Of a DNA stretch of 64,000 nucleotides, positions 55,272 through 64,000 are shown in pieces. The notes under the pieces are model-generated. The model was not told the origin of the DNA and did not search any database. It was given only the letters and a program-made list of their open reading frames with translations. This stretch comes from Brachycybe producta (Eukaryota; Arthropoda; Diplopoda; Playtdesmida; Andrognathidae). The stretch spans positions 3,402,058 through 3,466,057 of the forward strand of contig JAUPFP010000017.1 of assembly GCA_036925085.1 (NCBI GenBank). Reading direction: 5' to 3'. The first letter of the stretch is position 1, and the number at the start of each line of letters is the position of its first letter. Position numbers and translations under genes: made by a program.

Positions 55272-55993
55272 TCTATTGAGCGCAATCTAAATGAAAAAAA
55301 TTAATTTTTAAAATACAAAGTCGCGACAATATGTTTATTTTTCTTATTTAAAGTTGTCCAATATTAAGTTTTCAAAGTGCAATGTCCACCTTAAATATAT
55401 GCTGATCAAGTGATAGAATGACAAAAAATTGGTAAGTGCGGTTATATTTTTAAAAACTAATTTAAAATCGCGAATTTCTAATTTTTATGTTAAACACCAA
55501 TGAGTACGGCCAAATAAGAAAAATACATCCATTAAAATGCTCGTAAAAATACCTAAAATAATTTTAAAAAAACACAATTAAACCAAAATTAAACCACAGT
55601 GAAGCTAACACATTGGTGCACGTGCTGATTTTTTTTTCTGGTTTTTAAAATAATTATTATGTATTTTATGAGCATTTTAATGGTTTTCTTGCTTACTAGC
55701 ACGTACTAAATGAATTTAGAAAATCGCGATTTTGAAATAGTTTTTTTTAAAACATAACCGCACTTACCAATTTTTGTCATTACGTCAGTCGATCAGCATA
55801 TATTTCAGGTGTACATTGCACTTTGAAAACTTAATATCAAACAACTTTAAATATGAAAAATAAACATATTGCCGCGACTGTGTTTTTTTTAAATTAACAT
55901 TTTTTCTTTAACATTGGGTCTAAGGACTCAATAGAAAAACGATGCTAGCAAACTTTGCGGAAATTTTTCGAAGTAATTTACTGATATGGCCTC
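55272..55993. mobile_element. TTAA-flanked fold-back MITE, copy 3 (left-truncated)
   Basis: The right end TACTGATATGGCCTC is followed by TTAA (55994-55997) and both arms carry AAAGTTGTCCAATATTAAG or its diverged complement. The outer left arm is missing. Confidence 0.72.
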
Positions 55994-56281
55994 TTAAATA
56001 CTAGATGGAAAACACATGGACTAAATATTTTTAGCATTGTCCAATGCCAGCATTCTCCAATCATATTTCAAATTGAAACATCTGCTAGCCTCCACCTCCA
56101 ATCTTCATTGTGATTCGAGGAGGAATCGTTTGAGGTGGAACAAACCTATTTTTTTTTGCAAGAATTTAAAAATGTCAGTTGTAGTGCCAAAAATTAAATT
56201 TGGATTGTATAGTGGAGCCCAAAAGCACTGTATTACAATGTTATCCAACATAAAATAAAAAATTGTGGTAGTGAACGTCAA

Positions 56282-56356
56282 TGAAATGGAATGTTTTAAT
56301 GTTTCACTTGTGCCTCTGTTTTGATACTCATCCAAGAAAGGAAGTCGTTCATCTAC
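56282..56356 (-). CDS. Possible additional host exon
   Basis: After acceptor TTATTAATGTTTTAG the minus strand reads VDERLPFLDEYQNRGTSETL. The 3' border is uncertain (a weak GTTCAC donor near 56281) and the phase does not join directly to the exon at 53572. It could be an upstream RhoGEF exon. Confidence 0.35.
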
Positions 56357-56428
56357 CTAAAACATTAATAACAATACAGTAAATTCAGCAATAAACATAT
56401 AAAGACAAAAAATAACAGGTATCTATGG

Positions 56429-57278
56429 TGAAACGATCAGTCCAGGAGCGCTCCTTGTTTTTGTTTTAGATTGGCCTGGAACTTTGTCAACCCTCTGTAC
56501 TGATGTACAGAGGATTGACCTAGTTCTCTCAGCTGACAACGCCAATATCCTGTCTTGGGTCACCTCTTGGGTCTTGGGTCTCTTTCTCTCCCAGTCCCAC
56601 CCCTTAATACAAAAAGATCATGCTGATAAGCAGTAGCATTAAGTCAATGGGGTTGTATTTTTCTTGGAAAATTATTGTTTTTATAGAATGAATCATCTTT
56701 CTATATTTTGGTGACCACTGGTCAATCAAATTGATTGGCCAGTTTGGTTTTTCATTTCGATTTTGCCCAATCAGAGAATACTGAGAAATGGTTCTCAGTA
56801 TCCTCTTTTTGGGTATAAAAGGCCGTGTATTTTTGTGTAAATCAAGCACTCTTGAGACAACGAATCTATGCTCAAGTTTGTTCAGAGAGAACAGTCTTTT
56901 TAAAGACTAGAATGGAATTGTAAATAAACAAATGGTATACTTTAAAAATTGCCAAGTCTTATTTCTTATACTTATGGAGAGAACGAAAGTTCTGAAATCA
57001 TCTTCATCTCGAATTATCAATCCGGGTGAAAACCCGGATCAACACTTCTAGATGCAACTTCAAGGGACAGCACGATCAACTAGCTTTTAACGGGCGAAAG
57101 CCCGAGGGGTAGCAGACAGCTAAAAGATCCATTTTACTGTAAAAGTTCAACAAGGAAGAACTTGTGAGGAATAGGAAAAGGGATTAATTTGTTCCCTTCC
57201 TCCCGAACCAGGATAAAATAAGCGGCTTAGCCAACCGCTTTTTGGTATATTTTATCCACCACAAGGTGGTTCGTTACA
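56429..57278 (+). repeat. Family C 5' LTR
   Basis: Starts TGAAACGATCAGTCC and ends TTCGTTACA; 850 bp. TATA box TATAAAA at 56814-56820 and AATAAA at 56923-56928. It lacks 28 bp found after 62424 in the 3' LTR (around GCTCACTTAGTTTTTTGTGG). Confidence 0.92.
57020..57104 (+). promoter_or_regulatory. Two GAAA-tetraloop hairpins in the C leader
   Basis: ATCCGGGTGAAAACCCGGAT (57020-57039) is a perfect 8-bp stem with a GAAA loop; CGGGCGAAAGCCCG (57091-57104) is a 5-bp stem with a GAAA loop. Both are repeated in the 3' LTR. A third, CCGGGCGAAAGCCCGG, lies inside gag at 57726-57741. GNRA loops at the 5' end of retroelement RNA are plausible packaging or dimerisation signals. Confidence 0.6.
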
Positions 57279-57282
57279 AATT

Positions 57283-57298
57283 TGGTGGAGGCGCCGGG
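57283..57298 (+). promoter_or_regulatory. Primer binding site, tRNA-Ala
   Basis: TGGTGGAGGCGCCGGG, 4 nt after the LTR, differs in one base from the tRNA-Ala complement TGGTGGAGGTGCCGGG (from memory). Confidence 0.8.
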
Positions 57299-57376
57299 TA
57301 GTTGAACAACTTGTTACTCCGTAAGCTACGAAAATCGTGTTGAAAAACACGCAGCAGAGAATAATCGACGTCAGAA

Positions 57377-58801
57377 ATGACCAGTCTTCAAAAGCTACTC
57401 AAAGATCTGAGGGACCTCGAGAGACTGAGGGAGGAACGACGTCGAAAGAAGAAAACTGCTGCGTTGAAGAGGATCGTGAAGAGGCAACGTACTCAACTGG
57501 AGGAGGCCAAGGAGGAAACCGAAGTACTTCCACCAACTCCTGTTGCTGTCAAGCCTGAGGTGCAGTCCAATGATGGGAGCAAGACGCCCGACCACGCCGC
57601 CATTGCCGACATCATTGGTAAACTGTCAAAGGAAAAACAGGATGAGTTGGTTCGTCAAATTTTGGGCGACGAACGAAGCGAGAAGAGAGCGGGCTCGATC
57701 AACACGGAATTGGAATCGATCGAACCCGGGCGAAAGCCCGGTCCGGATGAAACTACCAAATGGACACCGGACCTGGGACCTTCGCCATACTCTGAGAGGA
57801 ATTCGTTACATCCTCTGCAGGGATTCCCGAAATACGAAGGCGACGAGAACATCCTTCTCTACGTGGAAGAATTCGAAGACATCGCTACCGCACATGACTG
57901 GAACTCCCTGCAGCGATGCAGACACTTCACAGGGCTCTTACGGAAGCGTGCAATAAAATGGCTTGCACACTTCCGCTCTGCTTACGAGGGTCAAGAAATC
58001 ACCTGGTCGATTATGAAGGAAGGAATCATCGCCGAATTTCTCCTGCCGGACCAAAAAGTCCGCATGAATCGAGAGTTGATTGAGAGATGCCAGCAAGACC
58101 ACGAAACTTTCAGGGTCTATGCTGAAAAATATGCAGAGATGTATCGGAGGATTCACCCAAACGATGATGAATCTTTGCTGATAGCTACGCTCCGAAAGAG
58201 TCTGCTACCAGCACTTCGAAAACATCTGTATGGAGCGCCAAAAGATCGGTATCACGAGTTCATTCGCTTCACCACTCAAACTGAAGGTGAACTCGTTGAT
58301 GAAAAGGAGTTGATTTACAAAAACTCGGCTGGAACTACAACCAAAGCGGGCGCAAGCCAGCCGAATCGAGCAAATCAACAAAGTCAACCAAAGGTATCAA
58401 GCGGACAAGACACGGCGTCGAATCCGCCTGAAAAGGCTGACAATCAAGGACCGAAACGAACAGAAAAGGAACATCAAAACAGACAGAGAACTCATTGGAA
58501 CAAAAATCAGGGGCCACTCATCTGCTACCGATGTTGGGAGGCGGGCCACATGGGTCGTGACTGCCCAAATCCTGCTAGAACAAAACCAGAACAAGGAAGG
58601 AGCGTTGCTGCGGCTACACCGACACCTGTAAACAGAGTCGACGAACCGTTGGCAACGACGGCGACGCAATTTTCGAATACTGTTGAAGTTTACGAAACTC
58701 ACGTCCTGCCGAATGGTATGAGACTAGTGCCTGTCGACATCAATGGGGTGACGCACTATTTTCATGAGGAAAATCTGACCGAAGAGGCTTTAAACTTCTA
58801 A
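57377..58801 (+). CDS. gag: Element C gag with zinc knuckle
   Basis: 474 residues, intact. N-terminal basic coiled coil (about 1-50: KDLRDLERLREERRRKKK). The gag capsid domain spans about 150-290 (FPKYEGDENILLYVEEFEDI, WLAHFRSAYEGQEITWSIM, YAEKYAEMYRRIHPNDDESL). Zinc knuckle CYRCWEAGHMGRDC at about 383-396. The stop TAA (58799-58801) comes two codons after a TTTAAAC slippery sequence, so part of the product should extend into the next ORF by -1 frameshifting. Confidence 0.93.
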   Translation: MTSLQKLLKDLRDLERLREERRRKKKTAALKRIVKRQRTQLEEAKEETEVLPPTPVAVKPEVQSNDGSKTPDHAAIADIIGKLSKEKQDELVRQILGDERSEKRAGSINTELESIEPGRKPGPDETTKWTPDLGPSPYSERNSLHPLQGFPKYEGDENILLYVEEFEDIATAHDWNSLQRCRHFTGLLRKRAIKWLAHFRSAYEGQEITWSIMKEGIIAEFLLPDQKVRMNRELIERCQQDHETFRVYAEKYAEMYRRIHPNDDESLLIATLRKSLLPALRKHLYGAPKDRYHEFIRFTTQTEGELVDEKELIYKNSAGTTTKAGASQPNRANQQSQPKVSSGQDTASNPPEKADNQGPKRTEKEHQNRQRTHWNKNQGPLICYRCWEAGHMGRDCPNPARTKPEQGRSVAAATPTPVNRVDEPLATTATQFSNTVEVYETHVLPNGMRLVPVDINGVTHYFHEENLTEEALNF

Positions 58802-58833
58802 GGGCGCCACTCAGCCCCAAAGTAGTGACGCCC
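58789..58833 (+). promoter_or_regulatory. -1 ribosomal frameshift signal
   Basis: The heptamer TTTAAAC (58789-58795) is in the required phase (gag codons GCT TTA AAC). A 6-nt spacer follows (58796-58801, holding the gag stop), then a stem GGGCGCCACT (58802-58811) with AGTGACGCCC (58824-58833): nine pairs and one C-A mismatch, 12-nt loop. Frame -1 is open from 58768 to 60312, so it covers the slip site and continues for about 500 codons. Confidence 0.82.
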
Positions 58834-60312
58834 GAAACTGAAACAATTACGGAAAAGGATAACGGAAAAATCGAAGTCAACTTGGAGAGTCATCAGGGAG
58901 TCCAAGCTGCAACTCGGCAAAAAAGGGAAGTCTCCGAGCAACCACGCGTTATGTGCATCGAGGTTCGACAGGAGGGATCTATAGGGGAACCCACAGACCT
59001 GTGCCAAAATGACCGACATACGGCGGCTGCAAAGAAACAAAAAGGAAGCCAAGCTGTAGCACGACAAATAGCCTCAACAAGACTGACATCGAAAAAGGAA
59101 ATTGCAGTTGGAATCGAAAGTCGTATCATCCATGGGGGAGGTCAACTCAAGAAACCACTGCAAAGTGGGGCCGTCAAGACATTAAAAGGAAATGTCGAAA
59201 CTAACCCCTTCAGGGAACAGGAGCCAGTGAAAAGGAAAGTAGCTGCTCCTGTAAAGGAACAGGAGTTAGTGAAAAAGGAAGTAACTGCTCCTGTAAAGGA
59301 ACAAAATGGGAACTTTGCAACTGGCCTCAGAAGTTGTAGCATCTATAGGGGATGCCAACCAACAGTGTCACTGCAAAGTGGGCTCATCGAGACAGCTAAG
59401 GTGGATGTCATGGTGCGGTCCAATGGGAAACAGGTCGCAGTGAAGCTAGGAGTAGCTGCTCCTGAAAAAGGAGAGGAACATCTTCATAGGGAAGAGACAC
59501 CTCGAAACGAAAAGTTCCAGGGTGGAACTAAAAAGGAGCATCTTTATAGGGAGGATGCGAAAATGGAAAAGTGTCAGGGTGGCACTAAAGATGATCAGGG
59601 TGGTCATCAAAAACGAAAGGAAACCACGGACAGGGTGTCCAAAAAGGAATTCTGGAAAAAGACACGCGGGCAGGCCGAAAATATCTCTATAGGAGAGACA
59701 TCTACAGCCTCCCGTGTGCAAACACGGGTAGGAACAACGATTGAGAATGTTAAAACTCAATCATCTCCTAAAAAGGAACAATTTGGCGTTAAAAATCCAT
59801 CAAACGATGAAATAACGTCCAAATTGTGTAAAGGAGAGGCCAAAATTCAAATTTGCCGCTATATGGAGCGCCGCCTGGTGGGAGAAAAAGGAAAAAAAGA
59901 CTTTTTGGATAGAAGCTCCTCCCACTTCCGGCTGGAAATTGAATTTGTAAGCCCCACAGGATCACGTGAGAAGACAACCGCCATTTTGGACGCCACTTCG
60001 AATTGTGATTCTGCGAAGAATAGTCGCGCTTTGCAATTTTTCGAAAAGGAAAAAGTGTCAACGCCTAAATTTGGAATATTTGGAAAGAGGATGGCTGGAT
60101 CAATGGACAAAGGAGCATCTGGGACCGGAGAAGTATCCGAATTGGAAATGCTAATGGACACCGGACTGGCTGAGGATGCTTTTTGGAGAAGACGACGACG
60201 AAATCATCGCTGCAGGGATCCCTCCCGGCAGCAATGCCGTGCCTTCATCTCCTACAAAGGAAAAAGCAAAAGGATCTTCGAAAACGAAGAAAAGGAAGAC
60301 GCCGGAGGGTGA
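58796..60312 (+). CDS. Element C ORF2, reached by frameshift; Lys-rich, degenerate protease-like end
   Basis: There is no ATG until 58951, which fits entry by frameshift. The first two thirds are low-complexity, Lys/Glu/Gln-rich with internal repeats (KRKVAAPVKEQ and KKEVTAPVKEQ; HLHREETP and HLYREDAK; LQSGAVKT and LQSGLIET). Near 59930-60000, LEIEFVSPTGSREKTTAILD followed by ATSNC resembles a retropepsin start with DAT in place of DTG. Then comes a second region with LMDTGLAED. If this is the remnant protease of pol, the rest of pol is missing. The last 45 residues lie in overlap with the next ORF and look out of frame. Confidence 0.65.
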
Positions 60313-61738
60313 GATCACTAATTTTGTTCCATTAATGCACTCGCCTCCCGAACAGCGTCGAAGCGGCAACCCAGAGCCGGAGATCGTTTATGAAGGGCCC
60401 GCCAGGGACCCAACTCTACAATTTCCGAGGCCTCCGGAGGAAATGGATACTCCACCAGGGAGTCTACATGATGGATGTCTGCCAGCAGAGCTAGGGGGCT
60501 CTCGTAGGAGCGGCCGCACCAAGGGGGAGCGGAATGCCGACAAGAAGGCCATGAAGGATTGGATCGATGGGCAAAACAGGGAGCTGGAAGCTAGGGGACG
60601 GTCCCCAATTAAGGTGCCAGCAATTGGAACAGTGCTACAGAAGAGGATAACGCCAAGAGATGTCTCCCCTTCAAACAGCTGGGTCACGGTGGACCAACCA
60701 ATCGTCAGAGGGTATGTGCACCAACCTAACAAACCTTTAAAATTGTCTGGGGCGATGGAGAGGGTCTCCATCGCTTCTAAAGTCGTAGATCGGAGGAGAG
60801 ACGCTCATCCGCCAGCGGTGAGCAATCCCGCTCGGCCCGACAGGGAAAAATTCGTTGCTGAGAGGCCAAGGGACCCGAGACGCCAAGGAGACGTCACCAA
60901 AAGTCAGCCTCAAGAGGAACGAAGAACCAGACCGAGGGAGGAGTCAAGGGACCCACCAAGGAGATCCGAGACGGCCAGAATCCAGCCGTTTCGCCATCCC
61001 CACATACCTGGGCAGGCCAGGAAAGGACAAGGTGCAACGGAAAGGAGGAGGGAACGTCGGGACCAGATCTTCGCAGGGGAACGCGGGCATCCAAGCCGAC
61101 CAGCGCCTGGACCACCCACGGGAGCGATCCCAAAGGTCTCTCCACCACCACCTCCTCAACAATGGCCAAAGGACCGACTGGATATGTCGGATGGAAAGCT
61201 TTCCAACCGACAGCAATTTCGGCTCCTAAGGAACGGCTTGGTGTCTTTTGGGCGTCGCTGGGGAAGAAATGTATTCAGGTATTTAGGTTTCTTCCACAGT
61301 GACGATGGCATTAAGGAAGATCGACTCCGTCCACGACTGGACCGGCCCTGGACTGCAGTAATCATTCAGGTTTTAGATCATTGGCCTGTCATTGTCCTTC
61401 ATGACAACGCCGAGCCAGGGACGCTTCAACTCATCTACCCGCAGCCTTGGGACAAGTCGACAAGTAACATCCTGGAAGTGGTCATCTCGTCGATGGTAGC
61501 AACCCTGATCCCCGGTAGCCGAGGACACCGCAACGTGGTTCATCATCGACTCAAGGAGCAGGATGGGAATGCGCATCTGGCCACTCAACAACTGGACTTT
61601 ATGGAGTCCATCGTATTGGGAGCAATCCCACGGTCACAAGTTGTTCCCCTTAGGATGTTGGAGGACCTTAACATCCTTTCAATGGAGGCGGAACCAGGAG
61701 CTAGAGATCAGCAGGGACATCTCGAGCCGGACCACTAG
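60176..61738 (+). CDS. Element C accessory ORF (520 aa), unknown function
   Basis: ATG 60176, overlapping ORF2 by 137 nt in the +1 frame. In order: an acidic then Ser/Lys-rich N-terminus (MLFGEDDDEIIAAG, SKTKKRKTPEGE), a charged linker, an Arg/Pro-rich disordered stretch (about 215-330: RRDAHPPAVSNPARPDRE, PPRRSETARIQPFRHP), then a compact C-terminal domain (about 345-500: FGRRWGRNVFRYLGFFHSDD, PWTAVIIQVLDHWPVIVLHD, SNILEVVISSMVATLIPGS). No envelope features and no known domain. Layout and weak similarity of the last part match the element B accessory ORF. Expression may need splicing or reinitiation. Confidence 0.75.
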   Translation: MLFGEDDDEIIAAGIPPGSNAVPSSPTKEKAKGSSKTKKRKTPEGEITNFVPLMHSPPEQRRSGNPEPEIVYEGPARDPTLQFPRPPEEMDTPPGSLHDGCLPAELGGSRRSGRTKGERNADKKAMKDWIDGQNRELEARGRSPIKVPAIGTVLQKRITPRDVSPSNSWVTVDQPIVRGYVHQPNKPLKLSGAMERVSIASKVVDRRRDAHPPAVSNPARPDREKFVAERPRDPRRQGDVTKSQPQEERRTRPREESRDPPRRSETARIQPFRHPHIPGQARKGQGATERRRERRDQIFAGERGHPSRPAPGPPTGAIPKVSPPPPPQQWPKDRLDMSDGKLSNRQQFRLLRNGLVSFGRRWGRNVFRYLGFFHSDDGIKEDRLRPRLDRPWTAVIIQVLDHWPVIVLHDNAEPGTLQLIYPQPWDKSTSNILEVVISSMVATLIPGSRGHRNVVHHRLKEQDGNAHLATQQLDFMESIVLGAIPRSQVVPLRMLEDLNILSMEAEPGARDQQGHLEPDH

Positions 61739-62384
61739 ACGGAAGACCAGGACCGAAAAAGGACCAGCGCGGACCAGTTCCAATCCATGCTGAGGAAACC
61801 GGAGGAACGAGTCAGCGAGGAAGCGTAATTTTCAAAATTGTTTTATTTTTAATTCTGGGGGTTAAAAGAAAAATAAGGGGTTTCTTTTTAAAATTAAAAC
61901 TTTGAATTTTCGTTTTCTTTTGGGGGTTTTAAAATCTGTTTTATTTTGGGTTAATAGAAATTTTAATTTGGGGCCAAATTAATTTCGTTTAAAACATTTT
62001 TTTGGGGGAGGGTTAAAAAGGGTTTAACCTTCCGTTAATTTATATCTTTTAATTAGTCAGGGTTTAATTGTAATTTAAAAATATTTTTCTTGGGGAAGAT
62101 GTCGTTATTTTTAAATTTTATTTTTGGGTATGTTCTAGTCGAACTTAATTACGAATTTGATTGGGAAATGTTAATTTTGCGGGGTTTAAGGGATTTTTAA
62201 GGGTTAAGAATCATTCTGTGATACATTAATAATGAAGAACCTGTGATATTGTTATTATTCTATCAGTACAAATTGTATATTTTTATTTTTGTTATGCAAA
62301 GTGAAAATTTTTCAAAAAGGGATTTGTTTTTGACTTAATGCGGCTGCTTACCAGTGTGAAGTTCAGGGACGAACTTCAGGCTTA
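61739..62384 (+). other. Element C 3' noncoding region, G/T-tract rich
   Basis: Repeated words such as TCTGGGGGTTAAAAG, TTTTGGGGGTTTTAAAA, TTTGGGGGAGGGTTAAAAAG and GCGGGGTTTAAGGG, that is, G runs of three to five in T/A-rich surroundings. No ORF. Confidence 0.6.
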
Positions 62385-62396
62385 GTTGGGGGGGGG
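62385..62396 (+). promoter_or_regulatory. Element C polypurine tract
   Basis: A run of about ten G directly before the 3' LTR start TGAAACG, the expected site for plus-strand priming. Confidence 0.7.
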
Positions 62397-63274
62397 TGAA
62401 ACGATCAGTCCAGGAGTGCTCCTGGCTCACTTAGTTTTTTGTGGATCGTTTTGTTTTTGTTTTAGATTGGCCTGGAACTTTGTCAACCCTCTGTACTGAT
62501 GTACAGAGGATTGACCTAGTTCTCTCAGCTGACAACGCCAATATCCTGTCTTGGGTCACCTCTTGGGTCTTGGGTCTCTTTCTCTCCCAGTCCCACCCCT
62601 TAATACAAAAAGATCATGCTGATAAGCAGTAGCATTAAGTCAATGGGGTTGTATTTTTCTTGGAAAATTATTGTTTTTATAGAATGAATCATCTTTCTAT
62701 ATTTTGGTGACCACTGGTCAATCAAATTGATTGGCCAGTTTGGTTTTTCATTTCGATTTTGCCCAATCAGAGAATACTGAGAAATGGTTCTCAGTATCCT
62801 CTTTTTGGGTATAAAAGGCCGTGTATTTTTGTGTAAATCAAGCACTCTTGAGACAACGAATCTATGCTCAAGTTTGTTCAGAGAGAACAGTCTTTTTAAA
62901 GACTAGAATGGAATTGTAAATAAACAAATGGTATACTTTAAAAATTGCCAAGTCTTATTTCTTATACTTATGGAGAGAACGAAAGTTCTGAAATCATCTT
63001 CATCTCGAATTATCAATCCGGGTGAAAACCCGGATCAACACTTCTAGATGCAACTTCAAGGGACAGGACGATCAACTAGCTTTTAACGGGCGAAAGCCCG
63101 AGGGGTAGCAGACAGCTAAAAGATCCATTTTACTGTAAAAGTTCAACAAGGAAGAACTTGTGAGGAATAGGAAAAGGGATTAATTTGTTCCCTTCCTCCC
63201 GAACCAGGATAAAATAAGCGGCTTAGCCAACCGCTTTTTGGTATATTTTATCCACCACAAGGTGGTTCGTTACA
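62397..63274 (+). repeat. Family C 3' LTR
   Basis: 878 bp, the same as the 5' LTR plus 28 bp near 62424. TATAAAA near 62810 and AATAAA near 62920. Confidence 0.92.
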
Positions 63275-63339
63275 ATAGTAGATTGTGTTTATAAAATACC
63301 TATTAACTTTATAAGCTTACATATTAAAATAGATAGACA

Positions 63340-63990
63340 TGCAGTACGTAATTCAATTCAATTCAACTCAGTACACCTGCAATCAGCTTAAAAGCCATGC
63401 AGCAGGGGGATTGCTCCCGATCACAAATGATTGTCATTGACGTAAAACAAGACAACATGTTTAAATTGAAATCGTCCTAACAAAGAACAGTCAACTGGAA
63501 AACAATGCCATAGTCTAATAAACATTTGTGGGGAAAAAAGACCAAAAATATGGATCAGTTCTATAGCCATTAATTCTTTTACAGTTTTTGAATGAAAGTG
63601 TCTTCCCTTACGAGGATGTACATTTAATAAGTCATTAAAGAAACCATTTACAGCTCCAGAAATATCTTTTCAAAATATTGTCAAGACTTACCCAAAGATT
63701 GTCAAAACGATTTTTAAAATTTAAAGTAAGTCATTAAATCCATAAAAAAACTTGAAAATGAAGTTACTTTTCCCGAGTCACCAAACGACGACATTATAAA
63801 TTTCCAAAAACGAAAGTCTCCCCAACCCCCTCATTTTTGTGGCAAAGGTTGGCACCTCTCATTTCCAGAATTCCTTGACATATTCAACTCAATACAACCT
63901 TATATGTGGAATAATCCCAATAGTGCTTTGAAATGAAAGTAATATGAGGTGACAACACATCAGAATTCGAGTAGAGGAGTATACCTTGGG
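63340..63990 (-). pseudogene. Possible LINE 3' end
   Basis: On the minus strand a degenerate open stretch ends with RTDPYFWSFFPTNVY, similar to the R..YF..SFFP ending common to LINE reverse transcriptases, followed by a 3' region ending in GAATTGAATTGAAT (63351-63366 complement), a pentamer tail typical of some LINEs. Both arguments are weak. Confidence 0.35.
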
Positions 63991-64000
63991 GGGGGTTTGT

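Larger units (their letters stand above)
56429..63274 (+). mobile_element. Family C LTR retrotransposon, complete ends, without polymerase
   Basis: LTRs at 56429-57278 and 62397-63274 are nearly identical (two or so substitutions) apart from 28 bp present only in the 3' copy. The interior has a tRNA-Ala primer site, gag with zinc knuckle, a frameshift signal, a Lys-rich ORF ending in a degenerate protease-like segment, and a long accessory ORF. No RT, RNase H or integrase. I see no target duplication: the 5' flank reads TCTATGG and the 3' flank ATAGTAG. Confidence 0.9.

Noticed and set aside
60176..61738. Integrase or RT hidden in the element C 3' ORF
   Set aside because: No HHCC, D,D-E, YXDD or RNase H motif could be found in order.
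56429..63280. Target duplication around element C
   Set aside because: Flanks TCTATGG and ATAGTAG do not match at 4 or 5 bp, so I do not claim one.

Overview
This is nuclear DNA from an animal, most likely an invertebrate. The evidence is split coding sequence with GT-AG introns, several LTR retrotransposon families, hAT-type and TTAA-type DNA transposons, RTE-like LINE remnants, tRNA-derived SINEs and long microsatellites. I cannot name the species. A degenerate TTAGG-like array near 21.3 kb is a weak hint of an arthropod, and the dense (TA)n arrays would also fit a mollusc.

The host contribution I can support is one multi-exon gene on the minus strand. Eleven exons between 53,572 and 38,834 have sound splice sites, and reading phase is continuous over the first nine. 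They encode a DH-PH Rho guanine nucleotide exchange factor. Its 10-kb intron inside the PH domain holds retroelements.

Almost everything else is mobile DNA, much of it nested. 1-5.2 kb: a decayed Ty3/gypsy-type element (family A, minus strand). 5.2-5.6 kb: a palindromic MITE. 5.8-17.2 kb: a fold-back element split by a complete 10.3-kb LTR element, family B (5,975-16,275, TSD ATAT, LTRs with about 3 differences in 686 bp). B carries gag-protease and a second long ORF but no reverse transcriptase or integrase. 18.5-19.1 kb: a solo B-type LTR. 19.5-25.4 kb: an (AAT)n array, a TTAA-flanked fold-back MITE, a TTAGG-like array, and a nest of palindromes with a solo family F LTR and an inverted minisatellite. 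25.9-35.6 kb: three fold-back elements with 17-bp repeat arms and 9-bp target duplications, three hAT elements with 8-bp duplications (one inside another TIR element), an RTE remnant, a SINE and another TTAA MITE. 38.8-53.6 kb: the host gene, its introns holding family A fragments, a composite element D (42,026-49,055, TSD GCCT), solo LTRs and an RTE remnant. 54.4-56.4 kb: TA repeats and a third TTAA MITE. 56.4-63.3 kb: a second young LTR element, family C.

The most interesting system is the pair of young elements B and C. Both have intact LTRs and tRNA-Ala primer sites, keep gag, lack RT, RNase H and integrase, and carry a long 3' accessory ORF (disordered, Arg/Pro-rich, then a compact C-terminal domain). 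The two C-terminal domains look weakly alike. In C, gag joins the next ORF by what looks like a textbook -1 frameshift signal: TTTAAAC in correct phase, a 6-nt spacer, then a 10-position stem with nine pairs. Such elements presumably borrow polymerase from an autonomous relative, while the accessory protein supplies something unknown.
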